From Pleurotus djamor (Eukaryota > Basidiomycota > Agaricomycetes > Agaricales > Pleurotaceae): a stretch of 20,035 bases of DNA. Of the stretch, positions 10,985 through 20,035 are shown one piece after another. Numbering within the stretch: position 1 is the first letter of the stretch; every line of letters starts with the position of its first letter. A program made the translations under genes and the position numbers. The notes below the pieces were generated by a model. That model saw nothing but the letters and a program-made list of their open reading frames with translations. It ran no database searches and had not been told where the DNA came from. Location: positions 1-20,035 of the forward strand of contig JAPEVF010000814.1 in the NCBI GenBank assembly GCA_029747585.1. Reading direction: 5' to 3'.

Positions 10985-10988
10985 GGAC
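10985..10988. repeat. Target-site duplication, right copy (GGAC)
   Basis: Matches the left copy at 10718-10721. On the - strand it supplies the GTC C that begins Val78 and the next codon of the F-box gene. Confidence 0.7.
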
Positions 10989-11493
10989 ATTGACCCATTC
11001 TCCGTTTGGCAGTTCGTCTGTGAACCCGTCATCGACAAGGCAAAAGTTCCCGATGTAGCACAGGAAGACAGCGCTGAGTACGTCGCTTGGAAGACGATTT
11101 ATGGGACTGAGAGTGTTCCGGCGCTGGTGGAGGGCACTCAGCGCGGTCGTATGTCTGGCATTTTCAGCCGCAATTTCTTTGTCGACGGCTAGTCGAGCTA
11201 GGTCGAGCGACTCAGCCTAAGGTAAGTACGATAAGTCTATGTGGTATGCGAAGAGTCCGGAAAAACTCAACCATAGATGTGTTTGTGGTGAAGGCGAAGG
11301 GATGACGATCAAAACATCCGAAAATGAAAATAGAAAAAATAGAACAGGGGTTTTTAATCGCGTTCAGGAGATTCTGCAAAAGATGGGTGAATGGGTACGC
11401 TGTGGTTCTAGCATGGTTCATATATTGGGTGATCTTTAGGGTAGTATGAGGTTAAAGATAAGTACGTTAAGCACTGGTAGCCCGGATCAACGC

Positions 11494-13734
11494 TTACTCC
11501 TCTGCCGCCCATTCAACCTCGACAAACTCCTTCAACTCATTTAGTACATCTTGGCGAACCGCGTCCCCCTCCAACACGTAATCACCAATAGCCAGCCCCA
11601 TATCGCGACGTCCTTTGAAGAGCTTCTTCATCTTTGCTATCGCCTGGTCATCCCAAGACCGATCGATGTCGACAATCGTTTTGAGTTCGGTGTTACAGTA
11701 GAGCGAGTTTGGCGTTACATTTGGTGAAAGGAGGATATTCAGTAACTCGTGCGTTGCGTCGTCTAGTGTGAGCTTTGTAAGATTTATGAACAACGGAATA
11801 ATCGTTGACCATAAAAGTGCAGTAGAGGGCGAGGATATATCGGAAATGTGGAGGTTTTTGATGTTAGCCAGAGGTAGTTGTGAGCAGAGGGAAAGGTAGG
11901 CATCCATTGAGGCCGTAACTAGAGGCAGTTGCAGCTTGATGAACATGTGTTCTTTCGTTGGATGGCATAAGCCGAGTTCGAACCGACCGCTTATTTCGTC
12001 AATAGAAATTGACGCATCTCCAGCAAGAATGCCTTCCGCCGTTAGCCTCGCATAGTGCCTCTCAAAGCTGGAGAGGTCTATGAATTCGCCTGTGTGGGGG
12101 TTGGGAAATTCAGCGAGCACACTGGCCGAAGCGGGGAACTGCAGGTAATCAAGTAGCTTGGATTCGGCCATCGAAACTGAAGCAAATTCGATATATTCGA
12201 GGTTAGGAAGGGAAGCGACGGGAAAAGAGGTGGTGGCGGGATTATCGGGGGATATGGTAAAAAGCCAAATGTCTTGAATGTTGGGTGTATTGAGGAGGAA
12301 TCTAGTGGTCCAATTGATGGAGGGTGCCCCTTTGACAGAAAGGACGGTCAATGACGGAAGACACAGAGAATCAGGTGGGGGAAGCATGGGCCCGGTAAGC
12401 TCTAAGTAAGTGAGTGTTGGACTGGAGGCGCCATCCCACACGGTCTTCGGAGTGTCGGTGAATGGGGACCATATCAGCGGTGACGTGGTGGGGAGGGTGT
12501 GGACTGTGACCTCGGGAATGCGGGAAAACAAGAGGGCTAGGAACCTGGTGAAACACTGTGGCGCAGAGTCTCGATAGGGTAGGAAGATAGTGAAAGTTGG
12601 TAGACGTGCGTCACCTGAGTATAGAAAAATTCTGAGATAAGCTTTGTCAAATACAAGTGTCAAACACTCGATTGATGCTGCGTGTATTTGTTTCTGAACG
12701 AGCCTCTCAATGGTTGATGTGTCTATAGTCTTGTTCTTGTCACTGTGATGGGCCCTGTAAGTGACATGGATCCATGCGGTTGCTGGAACGCCCAAGTAAT
12801 CAAAAAGTGCGGATTCATCGATTGTCCCTAGTGTCGCTTTGATCTTCAGCAGCTTTGGTAGAGATACGGGGAAGGGACCAGTGACAGTAACCTGGCCGTT
12901 GGATTCTACCGCGTCAAGCTCAAGTGCTTCGAGGTTGGGGGTGGAGCGCAGAAACTGGGCAATCCAAGGAATTGATAAGCCAGTATCAGTGTAATCATGG
13001 TGAACGATGAGATTGGTCAATGACGCAAGAAGTGGGACGTTTTCAAGGGGGAAGTTTACGTTGGAGAGCTCAAGGGTCCGAAATGTGCTGAATGTGGTCT
13101 GGGGTGACCAGATTGATCGCGGCAAAGAGAATGCTAGATCCTCTGCATTGATTGAGGCAATCTTGAAGGTCTTTAAGAGGGGGAATTCGCGGTTTTCTAT
13201 TTTCGACATAAACGATAGTAGGCTGTCGCATTGCTCCGAGGTGTCGAGCAACTGGAAAGATAGATAGTCGACACGCGAACTATTACTGAGGATTGTGTCA
13301 AACCCAGCTCGTGCACAGTCAGACATCATCTGGGGAACCGCAAGCTTGAGGGACAAGGGAAGACTCTTCGCCCGGTTTATCATCGTGTCAACAAAGGGAA
13401 GGTCGTACGCCGTTATGGAGGACCAGAAGCGGGGCGTGCTGAGGATGACAGCCCGCCATCGCCGGCAGATGCCAATAATGTTCAGCCAGGCTGCATCTTC
13501 AATTGCATCGTCTTTGCATTCGAGAAATATGAGCGAGAGAACATCGTCTGGAAGATGGGAAATGGCACTGAAAGAGTTTCTCTGCGACTTTAAAGAGTAA
13601 ATCGCGGTCTCGAGGTGCGCGATTTTCTCATCAATAGCGTTTTGAGCCTCAAAGTCCGTAGATATTTTCTACGTGCGAAGTGTTAGTCAGGCTTGACCGT
13701 TACGCTATTGAATATTGAAGGTGATACGCACCAT
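11494..13734 (-). CDS. F-box-like leucine-rich protein, paralog 3 (725 aa)
   Basis: Probable SCF ubiquitin-ligase substrate receptor; role inferred. Proposed structure on the - strand: ATG 13734-13732, intron 13731-13669 (63 nt, GTGCGT donor, CTGACTAAC branch-like sequence, CGTAG acceptor), exon 2 from 13668 to the stop at 11494. The N-terminal helix has EAQNAIDEKIAHLE and a basic QRNS turn. The F-box-like motif LPDDVLSLIF starts at residue 40, followed by ICRRWRAVILSTPRFWSS. Two copies of a leucine-rich module follow, around STPNLEALEL (first LTNLIV near 13005-13025) and NTPNIQDIWL (LTVLSV near 12337-12357), about 222 residues apart. The C-terminal tail has SWDDQAIAKMKKLF and VEVEW. The exon 2 frame is open without frameshift. 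The longest ATG-started ORF begins only at 13383, after the F-box, and would lose the domain. Confidence 0.88.
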
Positions 13735-14189
13735 GGTATGTTGATGGCGTTGAGTGGCGGTGAAGGTGGCTGTGCTCAAGAGGTTGATCCGGCGATCATC
13801 TTGCCACCATACAAGACGCACGCCATTCCAACGTCTTCATTCTCAACCGTCTACTCAAGAGTCAAGCGGAATCGTCTGCGCCCCAGAAAGACCATACCGG
13901 AGGACTGAGATGGATGGTTGAGTTGGACCCATGTTCGCAGTTGCAGAACTTCGACGGTCGCTTGCCTCGACAAAATGGGAATGAGGAATGGCAAGTAGAC
14001 GATGCTTTGAAGCGAGCTAGGCTTACTTACCTTCAGAATTAGAAGCTGCTGGTTCCCTTTGATGCCCTCCGTTCGTGGTTGCTGTGCACATCAACGCCGC
14101 ACCCATTCCTCCAAAATCGACCTGTTCGTCTGAAATTATCCATTTCCGCATCTAAAACACGCCAAAAACGAACATAGGTGCCCCCCGAA
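13735..14189. other. Intergenic region upstream of F-box paralog 3
   Basis: This is the 5' flank of the - strand F-box gene. No convincing gene or promoter motif is visible. The - strand frame leading into the ATG of paralog 3 is open for about 35 codons but has no ATG, so it does not extend the gene. The right end grades into the first decayed tandem copy. Confidence 0.5.
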
Positions 14190-15160
14190 ACACAGCCATA
14201 TCATGTTCTTGATGGAGGAGACGTCTGTTGGCACTGGAAATCTGGTACGGGTGTGGGCATGCTCCGCATGGTGCGTGTCTCACGTCAAAACTTGTGCTGA
14301 GTATTCATTATCTACTCTAGGGTGCTATCTCAGTGAGCTGGGATGGCTTCCAGCTCATAGCCCACCCGCCGCGCCATACGGCTTGTCCTGGAAGCCGGAG
14401 CGGCCACTGGGTACTGGGCCATCACCACAAGGTCTCAACGACGTCAGCGTTGGCAGCGCTAGGTGAACGACGAAGTTACACAGAAAGATGAGGACGAACG
14501 TCGAAGCTGTTGATGAGGAATACAAGGTGGTTCGTTCTCCGGCTGCTGAGCAAAAAGGCTTATGGTGAGTTCTAATCGCCTCGTTACACATTTAAAAGTT
14601 TATAGCTGACTGAATATACCTTCTAGACACACGCAACCGCTCTGATGGCATCACCAACCGCATCGAACCCTCTCCTTCCCCAGAGCCACGAACTTCGCAA
14701 ATCACGATTGAAGTGTCCAAGATGCACGCGGGACGATAGACCATACGGTCAGGTGATCCTGAGATATGGGGACAAACCGCCGTGTCAGTGACGAGACGTT
14801 TTAGGTGGTTTGTGGGGTTGTCTCTGCGGAAAGTCGGACAACGTGAGTTTACCTTGCATTTTCTATCTCCACAAGACCCCTAATTGATCCACCATGATCG
14901 CTAGATACTCTGAATCGCGCTTGGGTGGTCAACGGACGGTTTTCCGCATGATTTACCACCCTCCTCCCGCCGGAACGTTTGACTTCAAAAATCTGGCATC
15001 AAGCTTCGACGCCACGCTCTAGAGAACAGAGAACATCATGAACATATGATCTTCGAACCCAAGTGCCGTCTGGGGCTTATTCAAAGTCATGCGCTGAGTT
15101 GGTGCTACAAAATCGTGAACGGTCAGCCTACCTTCCTTCCCTTTGTCTCTTTATCCTTGC
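14190..15160 (+). pseudogene. Decayed gene of unknown family, tandem copy 1
   Basis: I do not recognise the family. It is recognised by comparison with a second copy about 1.16 kb to the right. Three introns with good signals sit at matching places: 14271-14320 (GTGCGT...CTCTAG), 14565-14626 (GTGAGT, CTGAC branch, TTCTAG) and 14843-14904 (GTGAGT...GCTAG). Matching exon pieces include CTGGGATGG after the first intron, CAGCGCTAGGT, ACACACG right after the second intron, and a frame reading VILRYGDK that pairs with MVLRYADK in copy 2. A later piece, HEH followed by CYKI, pairs with HEH followed by AYKI. Stops interrupt every frame (for example TGA after PPCQ), so no long product is possible. Boundaries are approximate and set by where similarity fades. 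Confidence 0.5.
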
Positions 15161-15336
15161 AAAACGACTTACAGCATCGTTTAGGCTTGGTAACTCGCGT
15201 CTCAGGGCCATCTACTCGATACGGTCTTGAGCTATGTGTGAAGCCCTCGCTAGCATCAACCCAGACGAGCCAAAACTCAAATTCAGTGGGCATGCCCACG
15301 GGAAGAAGGCGTGGGCAAGGCTATACCCGCGTTCTC
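15161..15336. other. Linker between the two decayed tandem copies
   Basis: Similarity between the copies is not apparent here. A + strand ORF (15046-15771) runs through it, but it crosses two predicted introns of the decayed gene and is not taken as a real product. Confidence 0.35.
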
Positions 15337-16330
15337 AAGCCACGACTGTGTGGTTCCCTTGCTGGGAAACCCATTCGCGCTGAAATTCGGGTACCGGGGG
15401 TGGGTACCCTCCACATAGTATGTACCCCGTACCAAACCTTGTACCTGCCACTCAACATCAATATTGCCTTTTCCTGTAGGACGTATACGAACGCACTGGG
15501 ATGGTCTCCGACCCATACACTGCTCTCCAGGGGTATACGGCGTCTGGTATCCCGGAGACGCTATCACCACAATCACTTCCCACACCTTGCTCCGACCATC
15601 AACGGCACCGGCCTCAGCAGCGCTAGGTACACGACTGCATTGCCCACCCAGCCGGGGACAAGCGGTGGCACCGTTGATCGGGGATCCAAGGTGATAGCTT
15701 TGCTGGCTCTGGAGATCGCGCGCGGTGAGTACCAATGGTATTTCTCTCACTCCAAAAGGGCTTATAACTAACTTTTTCTATACCGTCTAGACACACGTAG
15801 CCGCGCTGGCAGCGTCATTGACCACGGTCGAAGTGTGCTCTTCGCGCCGGTACCCAAAATTCGAAAATCGCGACTGGAGCGTCGATGGATACACGCTGGA
15901 GGACGTTAGGCAACATGGATAAATGGTCTTGAGATACGCGGACAAACTACTCAGTTACTGATGGGTGTTCGAGGTTGTTCATGGGCACGGCTTCGCAGAT
16001 AATCGAACACAGTAAGTTTTTGTCGCACTTCTTAGTTCTATAACGTCTATCAACAATTCATCACAGCGTTGAGACATCCACTGCCGAACGAGGACTGTCG
16101 TTGGATGCGTTCTGAGCCACAACTATGATTCCGAGCGTAGACTCTGACGATCACGCTTCGAGCACCAACGCCCGGGCTAGAGAAGGCTTGGCGTCATGAA
16201 CATAAGATACTCGAAGATGATGACAAGCCCGAGAGTCATTCGGGACCCATTTCAAAGGTATACATTGAGCTAGCGTATAAAATCGGAGGCGGTCCGTTTT
16301 CCTTTCTTCGCTGTGTCTTTCAATACTCCT
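15337..16330 (+). pseudogene. Decayed gene of unknown family, tandem copy 2
   Basis: Family not recognised. Introns matching copy 1 are 15418-15479 (GTATGT...TGTAG), 15725-15790 (GTGAGT, CTAAC branch, GTCTAG) and 16012-16066 (GTAAGT...TCACAG). Coding-like pieces are RVPGVGTLHI, then DVYERTGMVSDPYTALQGYT after the first intron, KVIALLALEIAR before the second, DGYTLEDVRQHG before a TAA, MVLRYADK after it, and LEKAWRHEHKILEDD with ELAYKIGGGPFSF near the end. These pieces are in different frames and are broken by TAG, TAA and TGA codons, so the copy is non-functional as read. It keeps more coding character than copy 1. Its placement on the + strand between two - strand F-box genes suggests an independent local duplication. 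Confidence 0.52.
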
Positions 16331-16759
16331 TACTGACCCGCTATATCCTTCAGGCAGAGTGCTTAGCATCTTAAGGCAATACTAGATGGTGTCGAACGTC
16401 TAGGTGGACACCAATTATCCATGGGCTTTGGGGACACGGAGTCGATGAGAGGCAGCAAGGACATAGGGCCTAGCGACTCAGGTAGTCACTAGTCACTATT
16501 CATGGGCTGTGTTGTGAAGGAACGAACAATTGTGTTGGAGTGGACATGTTGGAAAAGGCGTTCCAGTGACTTTTGAAGGTTTTGATGTGAACTGGGACAT
16601 TTATCCATGTGTTTATCGTCATCTGCACACCACGTCGCAAGCCTGTTGGCCTACATACTCTCCTCTCGCTACCTAGAGCGCACTTGTATAACGCCACAGT
16701 AGAGTAAAATATGTCAAATTGGAGTGTACAACCTACGATGCACTCGAGACACTCCGCCC
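16331..16759. other. Intergenic region downstream of F-box paralog 4
   Basis: No gene is seen. It is the 3' flank of the - strand F-box gene ending at 16760 and of decayed copy 2. Confidence 0.5.
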
Positions 16760-18986
16760 CTACATGGTTGTCGACTCCAACTCGACTTGGACTACATTTC
16801 TCAGTTCTCCAACCATCTTCTTGTCGATAGTTCCGTTTCTGATGATGTACCGCTCAATGGGTACCCCCATCTCACGTCTTTTCCTGAAAATATCCCTAAT
16901 GTCAAGACGATCCGCAGGAGTTACAATCGTGTAAGGATCCCATTTGGAGTTGACGTCGATGATGGTTCTGAGGTTGGGATTGCTGGAAACGCTGGACTGA
17001 TCCGTGGTTTGAACAAGGACATCGAGAATTTCGTCAATGGTGCCGTCCAAAGTGAGTTCCGTGAGGTTTTCGAATGAAGCGATGAGGGGCGACCACAGAA
17101 ATGCGGTGCTACGGCGGGAAATCCCAGATATCGTGAGCTTGCGGATATGTGGTAGAGGGAGTTTCGAACAAAGTTGGTGGTAGAGAGGAGTGGATGCCTT
17201 TATCCAGGGGAGCGAGATCTTCATGAAGGGTTTCGGATCGCTGTCCGTTCGGAATAACTCTAGTACGAAGTAATCTGTGACAAAGAGGCGCATTCTGGCG
17301 ATTTGGGAGCCTGGGACTATGCTTGTCCTTTCAACGAGAGTCTGAAGTGGTAAGAAATCGGTTGATTCAATGGTCTTGACTGGATGCGAATATACGGAAC
17401 AGACGGTCGTTTGTGGGAAGTCTAAGTAGTCGAGTAGCTTGGCTCCGGCCAACGAATGAGAAACGATGCGGAGCTTCTTAAGCGTTGGTAGGATAACGCG
17501 TAGAGGGCCTGAAGCATCGGTTGAATTGATGCTTAATATGGTTGCGAGCGAAAGATCCTCAACGTTGGGCGTGTTTCGGAGGAATTGGGTGATCCAGGTG
17601 ACAGATAACTGATGAGCCACGGTCATATTGGAGATGGAAACTTTGGTCAAGCCAAGGAATTGCGGCATGTGAGGTGGGACAAGGATCGCTGACAGCTTCA
17701 GATGCCGCAGTGATGTCGACGCTCCTTCCTTCAGGATCAAGCCGGGTAATTCAAGGAGCCGTGATTTCGAAGGACTTGGAATGATCAAGGATTCGAATTT
17801 GAACTCGGGAATGTGAGACAAAGGAAGGATGGAGAAAAGCTGCAGGTATGATCGAACTGCATCTTTATCGAGGGGGATGTTCACGGTCAGGAAAGGATTA
17901 CCGAGGGCATGCGAGAAAAGCGCAAAGGAGATTTGCGGGCCGTCTCGAATCGTACATCGCAGACGCGAAATACTAGTGGGATGATGGTACACCGTCAACT
18001 TGCGTAGAAAATCCGCCAAGTTGGAGAGATCGGGGTAGCTAGCCGGTGGGCCAAAGGACAGAGAGACACTGTTGATCGCTGGCCTTTCGAAGTCAAGGTA
18101 CGAAAGTAACCTCAATTCCTTGATTGAGTCAAAGTGCAAGCATAAAGTCCGAAGCTTTGGTATCTCGATCTGTGGTCCTGTAAAGACGTCTTCCGAATAG
18201 ATATTTCCACAGTCAATGTTCTCGATGTTTGGTGTGCGGCGAAGGAACCGGGCGAGCCGAGAGAAAGATAGGCCATCAGGTTTGGAGTAGTAGTATATTA
18301 TTAGTGATGTTAACGATGGGAGATGTGGGACATCACCCAGCGGGATGAGGATATCCACCAGCTTCAATGTTTGGAGCGATTTGAGACCAGGAAACCATAC
18401 TGATCGACAACTCGAGAACGAATATTTCGTCCCCGATTTCAAAGTTAGTGTAGAGAGTACTGGAAAATCATGTGTCTTCGCACTTTGGATGATGCGGGCA
18501 AAAGCCACTTCGGATGGAGAGGATCCCATGAAGGCGATTGTCATTTCTCGGACTCGTTTACTTTCGTTCATGAGTCGGTCGCATGTGGCCGGAAAGTTGA
18601 CGAGCTTATGCATTTGAGAAAGAGGGAATTCCAGCGACAAGGGCAGAGTTTTGGAGCGTTGGATCATGACCTCGACGAATGAGGCGTCGTTCAAGGATAT
18701 CGCCGACCAGAACATGGGTGTATCCAGAATGACATTCCGCCATGTTCGGCAGATAGAGAGGAGGCGTGACCATGCTCTTTCCTGGGCCATTTCAACTTTA
18801 CAGGCGACAAAGATGAGCGATAGAACATCATCGGGGAGGTGGTTCACGGCGCAGAGGGAGTTTCTCTCCTGTTTCAAAGCAAGAATTTTCTGGTCGATGG
18901 ATTTTTGAGCAGAAATGTCCGTAAAAAGCCGCTGAAAAATTTTGTTTTGAGCACAAAAACAGGAAGACGATGAGACATTCTACCAT
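16760..18986 (-). CDS. F-box-like leucine-rich protein, paralog 4 (724 aa)
   Basis: Probable SCF ubiquitin-ligase substrate receptor; role inferred from architecture. Proposed structure on the - strand: ATG 18986-18984, intron 18983-18932 (52 nt, GTAGAA...TTTTTCAG), exon 2 from 18931 to the TAG at 16762-16760. The N-terminal helix contains AQKSIDQKILALKQERNS. The F-box-like motif LPDDVLSLIF starts at residue 33, followed by ICRTWRNVILDTPMFWSAI. Two leucine-rich modules follow, around RTPNIENIDC (LTSLII near 18297-18320) and NTPNVEDLSL (LTKVSIS near 17632-17655), about 222 residues apart as in paralog 3. The C-terminus (KRREMGVPIERY, VQVELES) aligns with paralog 3 (GRRDMGLAIGDY, VEVEW). The ORF has no internal lesion. 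The frame before the ATG is open back to another ATG at 19130, so a longer first exon cannot be excluded. Confidence 0.88.
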
Positions 18987-19795
18987 AAAGCCAATAATGC
19001 GATGTGTGCACCCGATGGGCTGAGTAACTTGTGTAGGTTTGAGTCGGTGACAAGTCGTTGATAGGAGACAAGCCAGCGGCTGCCACAAGCGCCCAATGTC
19101 CTTTTCCCTCCTACCGCCTCCACCAAGCACCAGAATCTGTGCTGTCGTTCAACTACGCGGCAACCTCTCAAATTTGTGACCTTGATGGCAGGTTGAAGAA
19201 AGAATGGACACCAGAGACTGAATGATCATTACTTGGAGGCTTTTACCTCCTGAATACCTTTGAAGAACTCATCATCAAAGCCTGGTTCCTGTTGGTCATG
19301 CCACTGCGCTTGCAAGAACGCAATAACACAGATTTGGAGGAACAAAGTCTGTCTTTTCGGTTTGTCATGCCCCTCCTTACGTTTGAACGCTCCCAGGACT
19401 GACAGGCTTAATACCTTACGACAGGAAGGGTCTTTGTGACCATGTACGGCGCCGAGCTGGGAATGATTGGAGGGTGGGGGCGAGAAATTGTCAAGCAAGC
19501 TCAGTCGATTTTCGTTATGAACGGAGGCGGCTTTTTTGGTGTATTTCTTCTACTCTGCCCAGCGAAGCTTGACGTGAGTCGAATACATTCCTCAACTCTC
19601 CTAGGGCTTACTTTGCGTTCCAGAGCAGTCCATCTGCCACAACGCCGGCTTCGATTTCATCGCCTCTCTTCATCAGGAAAACCTGTTTTGAGTAGGAGCA
19701 TAAAAAATCTACAACGTAAAAAGTGTTGGTCATTCAAAGTACTGAAAGTTGGAAAGTGTTCTTTCAATGCTTTTGTAGATGACTTTAATTTTACA
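18987..19795. other. Upstream flank of F-box paralog 4, no clear gene
   Basis: The region includes the 5' flank of paralog 4. A - strand ORF (19229-19498) and a + strand ORF (19436-19819) are open, but neither resembles a known protein or the F-box family, and they overlap each other. A GTGAGT...CCAG intron-like pair at 19574-19623 would join two short + strand segments into a 67-codon frame, which is too weak to call. Confidence 0.4.
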
Positions 19796-20035
19796 GCCAG
19801 CTTTATGATGCTTTTATAGCTTCCACAAAAGTTTGATCAGGTGTGTTCTTGCTTTCACAGCTTTCGGTGGCTTTTTCAGATCCTGTGAAAAGTCGCAGCT
19901 GCTCCCACAGCTTTTCATGGCTTTTGCAGGGTCTGTGGGAAATTGCTGACTGCTGTGACAGCTTTTTGTGACTTTCACACGGTTTCGCAAAATCGGCAAC
20001 CAATTTCACAGCTTCTGATAGATTTTGCTGATTTT
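19796..20035 (+). repeat. Degenerate ~50-bp tandem repeat, runs off the right edge
   Basis: A CACAG/GACAG word followed by CTTTT or CTTC recurs at 19856, 19906, 19957 and 20007, spaced 50, 51 and 50 bases. Each unit also carries a GGCTTTT-like and a GTCTGTG-like word, though the third and fourth units are more diverged. Weaker copies may extend left to about 19796. The array is A/T-rich with strong T-run bias and continues beyond the window. It may be a minisatellite or the interior of a larger repeat. Confidence 0.6.

Larger units (their letters stand above)
9270..11274 (-). pseudogene. F-box-like leucine-rich protein, paralog 2, interrupted by a 263-bp insertion
   Basis: Same family as the neighbours. 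Proposed structure on the - strand: ATG 11274-11272, intron 11271-11217 (55 nt, GTTGAG...CTTAG), coding 11216-10989, insertion 10984-10722 plus one GGAC copy, coding 10721-9270. Without the insertion the protein would be 560 aa. The N-terminal helix contains LAVDKEIAAE and QRRNTLSPINR, and the F-box-like motif LPSDVLSAVF begins at residue 43. The insertion falls after residue 77, in EWVN/VLGVCRHWRDV, a conserved stretch of the domain. One leucine-rich module (TPNLEVLEL) and a C-terminal VVWDG follow. In the uninterrupted frame the insertion brings a TAA, so an unspliced transcript would yield a truncated protein. The frame upstream of the ATG is open to an earlier ATG at 11421, so a longer first exon is possible. 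No other lesion was seen, which suggests a recent event. Confidence 0.82.

Noticed and set aside
13732..13840. Open - strand frame upstream of paralog 3's ATG, including a WNGVRLVWWQDD-like stretch
   Set aside because: It is only about 35 codons, begins after an in-frame stop and has no ATG, so it cannot extend the gene.
15046..15771. 241-codon + strand ORF between F-box genes
   Set aside because: It runs through two well-formed introns of decayed tandem copy 2 and joins the two copies, so it is most likely a chance frame rather than a gene product.
19442..19695. Possible two-exon small + strand gene (67 codons) using GTGAGT at 19574 and CCAG at 19620-19623
   Set aside because: The splice signals are acceptable, but the product is short, has no recognisable motif and overlaps an antisense ORF; no second line of support.
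1..20035. tRNA, rRNA, CRISPR arrays, bacterial operons or a biosynthetic cluster
   Set aside because: No tRNA-like arms, rRNA segments or regularly spaced identical repeats were seen, and the only enzymes belong to the retrotransposon.

Overview
The window looks like nuclear DNA of a filamentous basidiomycete, most likely an agaricomycete mushroom-forming fungus. The reasons are a gene family with the N-terminal helix plus F-box-like plus leucine-rich architecture that is heavily expanded in Agaricomycetes, short introns of about 50-65 nt with GT...AG ends, and a LINE with endonuclease, reverse transcriptase and RNase H. The genus cannot be fixed from the sequence. Nothing prokaryotic is present.

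Left third (1-7235): a non-LTR retrotransposon on the + strand, cut by the left window edge. ORF1 (gag-like, CCHC knuckle, Arg-Gly tail) has one frameshift near 410. A 1.2 kb spacer follows. ORF2 (endonuclease, RT, RNase H, C-terminal zinc motif) keeps all catalytic residues I could find but has one in-frame TGA at 3440-3442. The element ends in a poly(A) tail at 7211-7234.

Middle and right (7539-18986): four paralogous F-box-like genes, all on the - strand (7539-9102, 9270-11274, 11494-13734, 16760-18986). In each, the reading frame starts upstream of the longest ORF, just after a 52-64 nt phase-0 intron that directly follows an ATG. The two right-hand paralogs (about 725 aa) carry an internally duplicated leucine-rich module; the two left-hand ones (499 and 560 aa) carry one. 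The second gene is split by a 263-bp MITE-like insertion (10722-10984) with terminal inverted repeats and a GGAC target duplication. Removing the insert and one GGAC restores the F-box frame exactly.

Between the third and fourth F-box genes lie two diverged tandem copies (about 14190-15160 and 15337-16330, period about 1.16 kb) of an intron-containing + strand gene of unknown family. Both are broken by stops and frameshifts, but three introns sit at matching places. The right edge (about 19796-20035) holds a degenerate tandem repeat of about 50 bp.

The F-box proteins would be expected to act as substrate receptors of SCF-type ubiquitin ligases. The retrotransposon, the small inverted-repeat element and the decayed tandem copies mark this as a fast-turnover accessory region rather than a pathway cluster.
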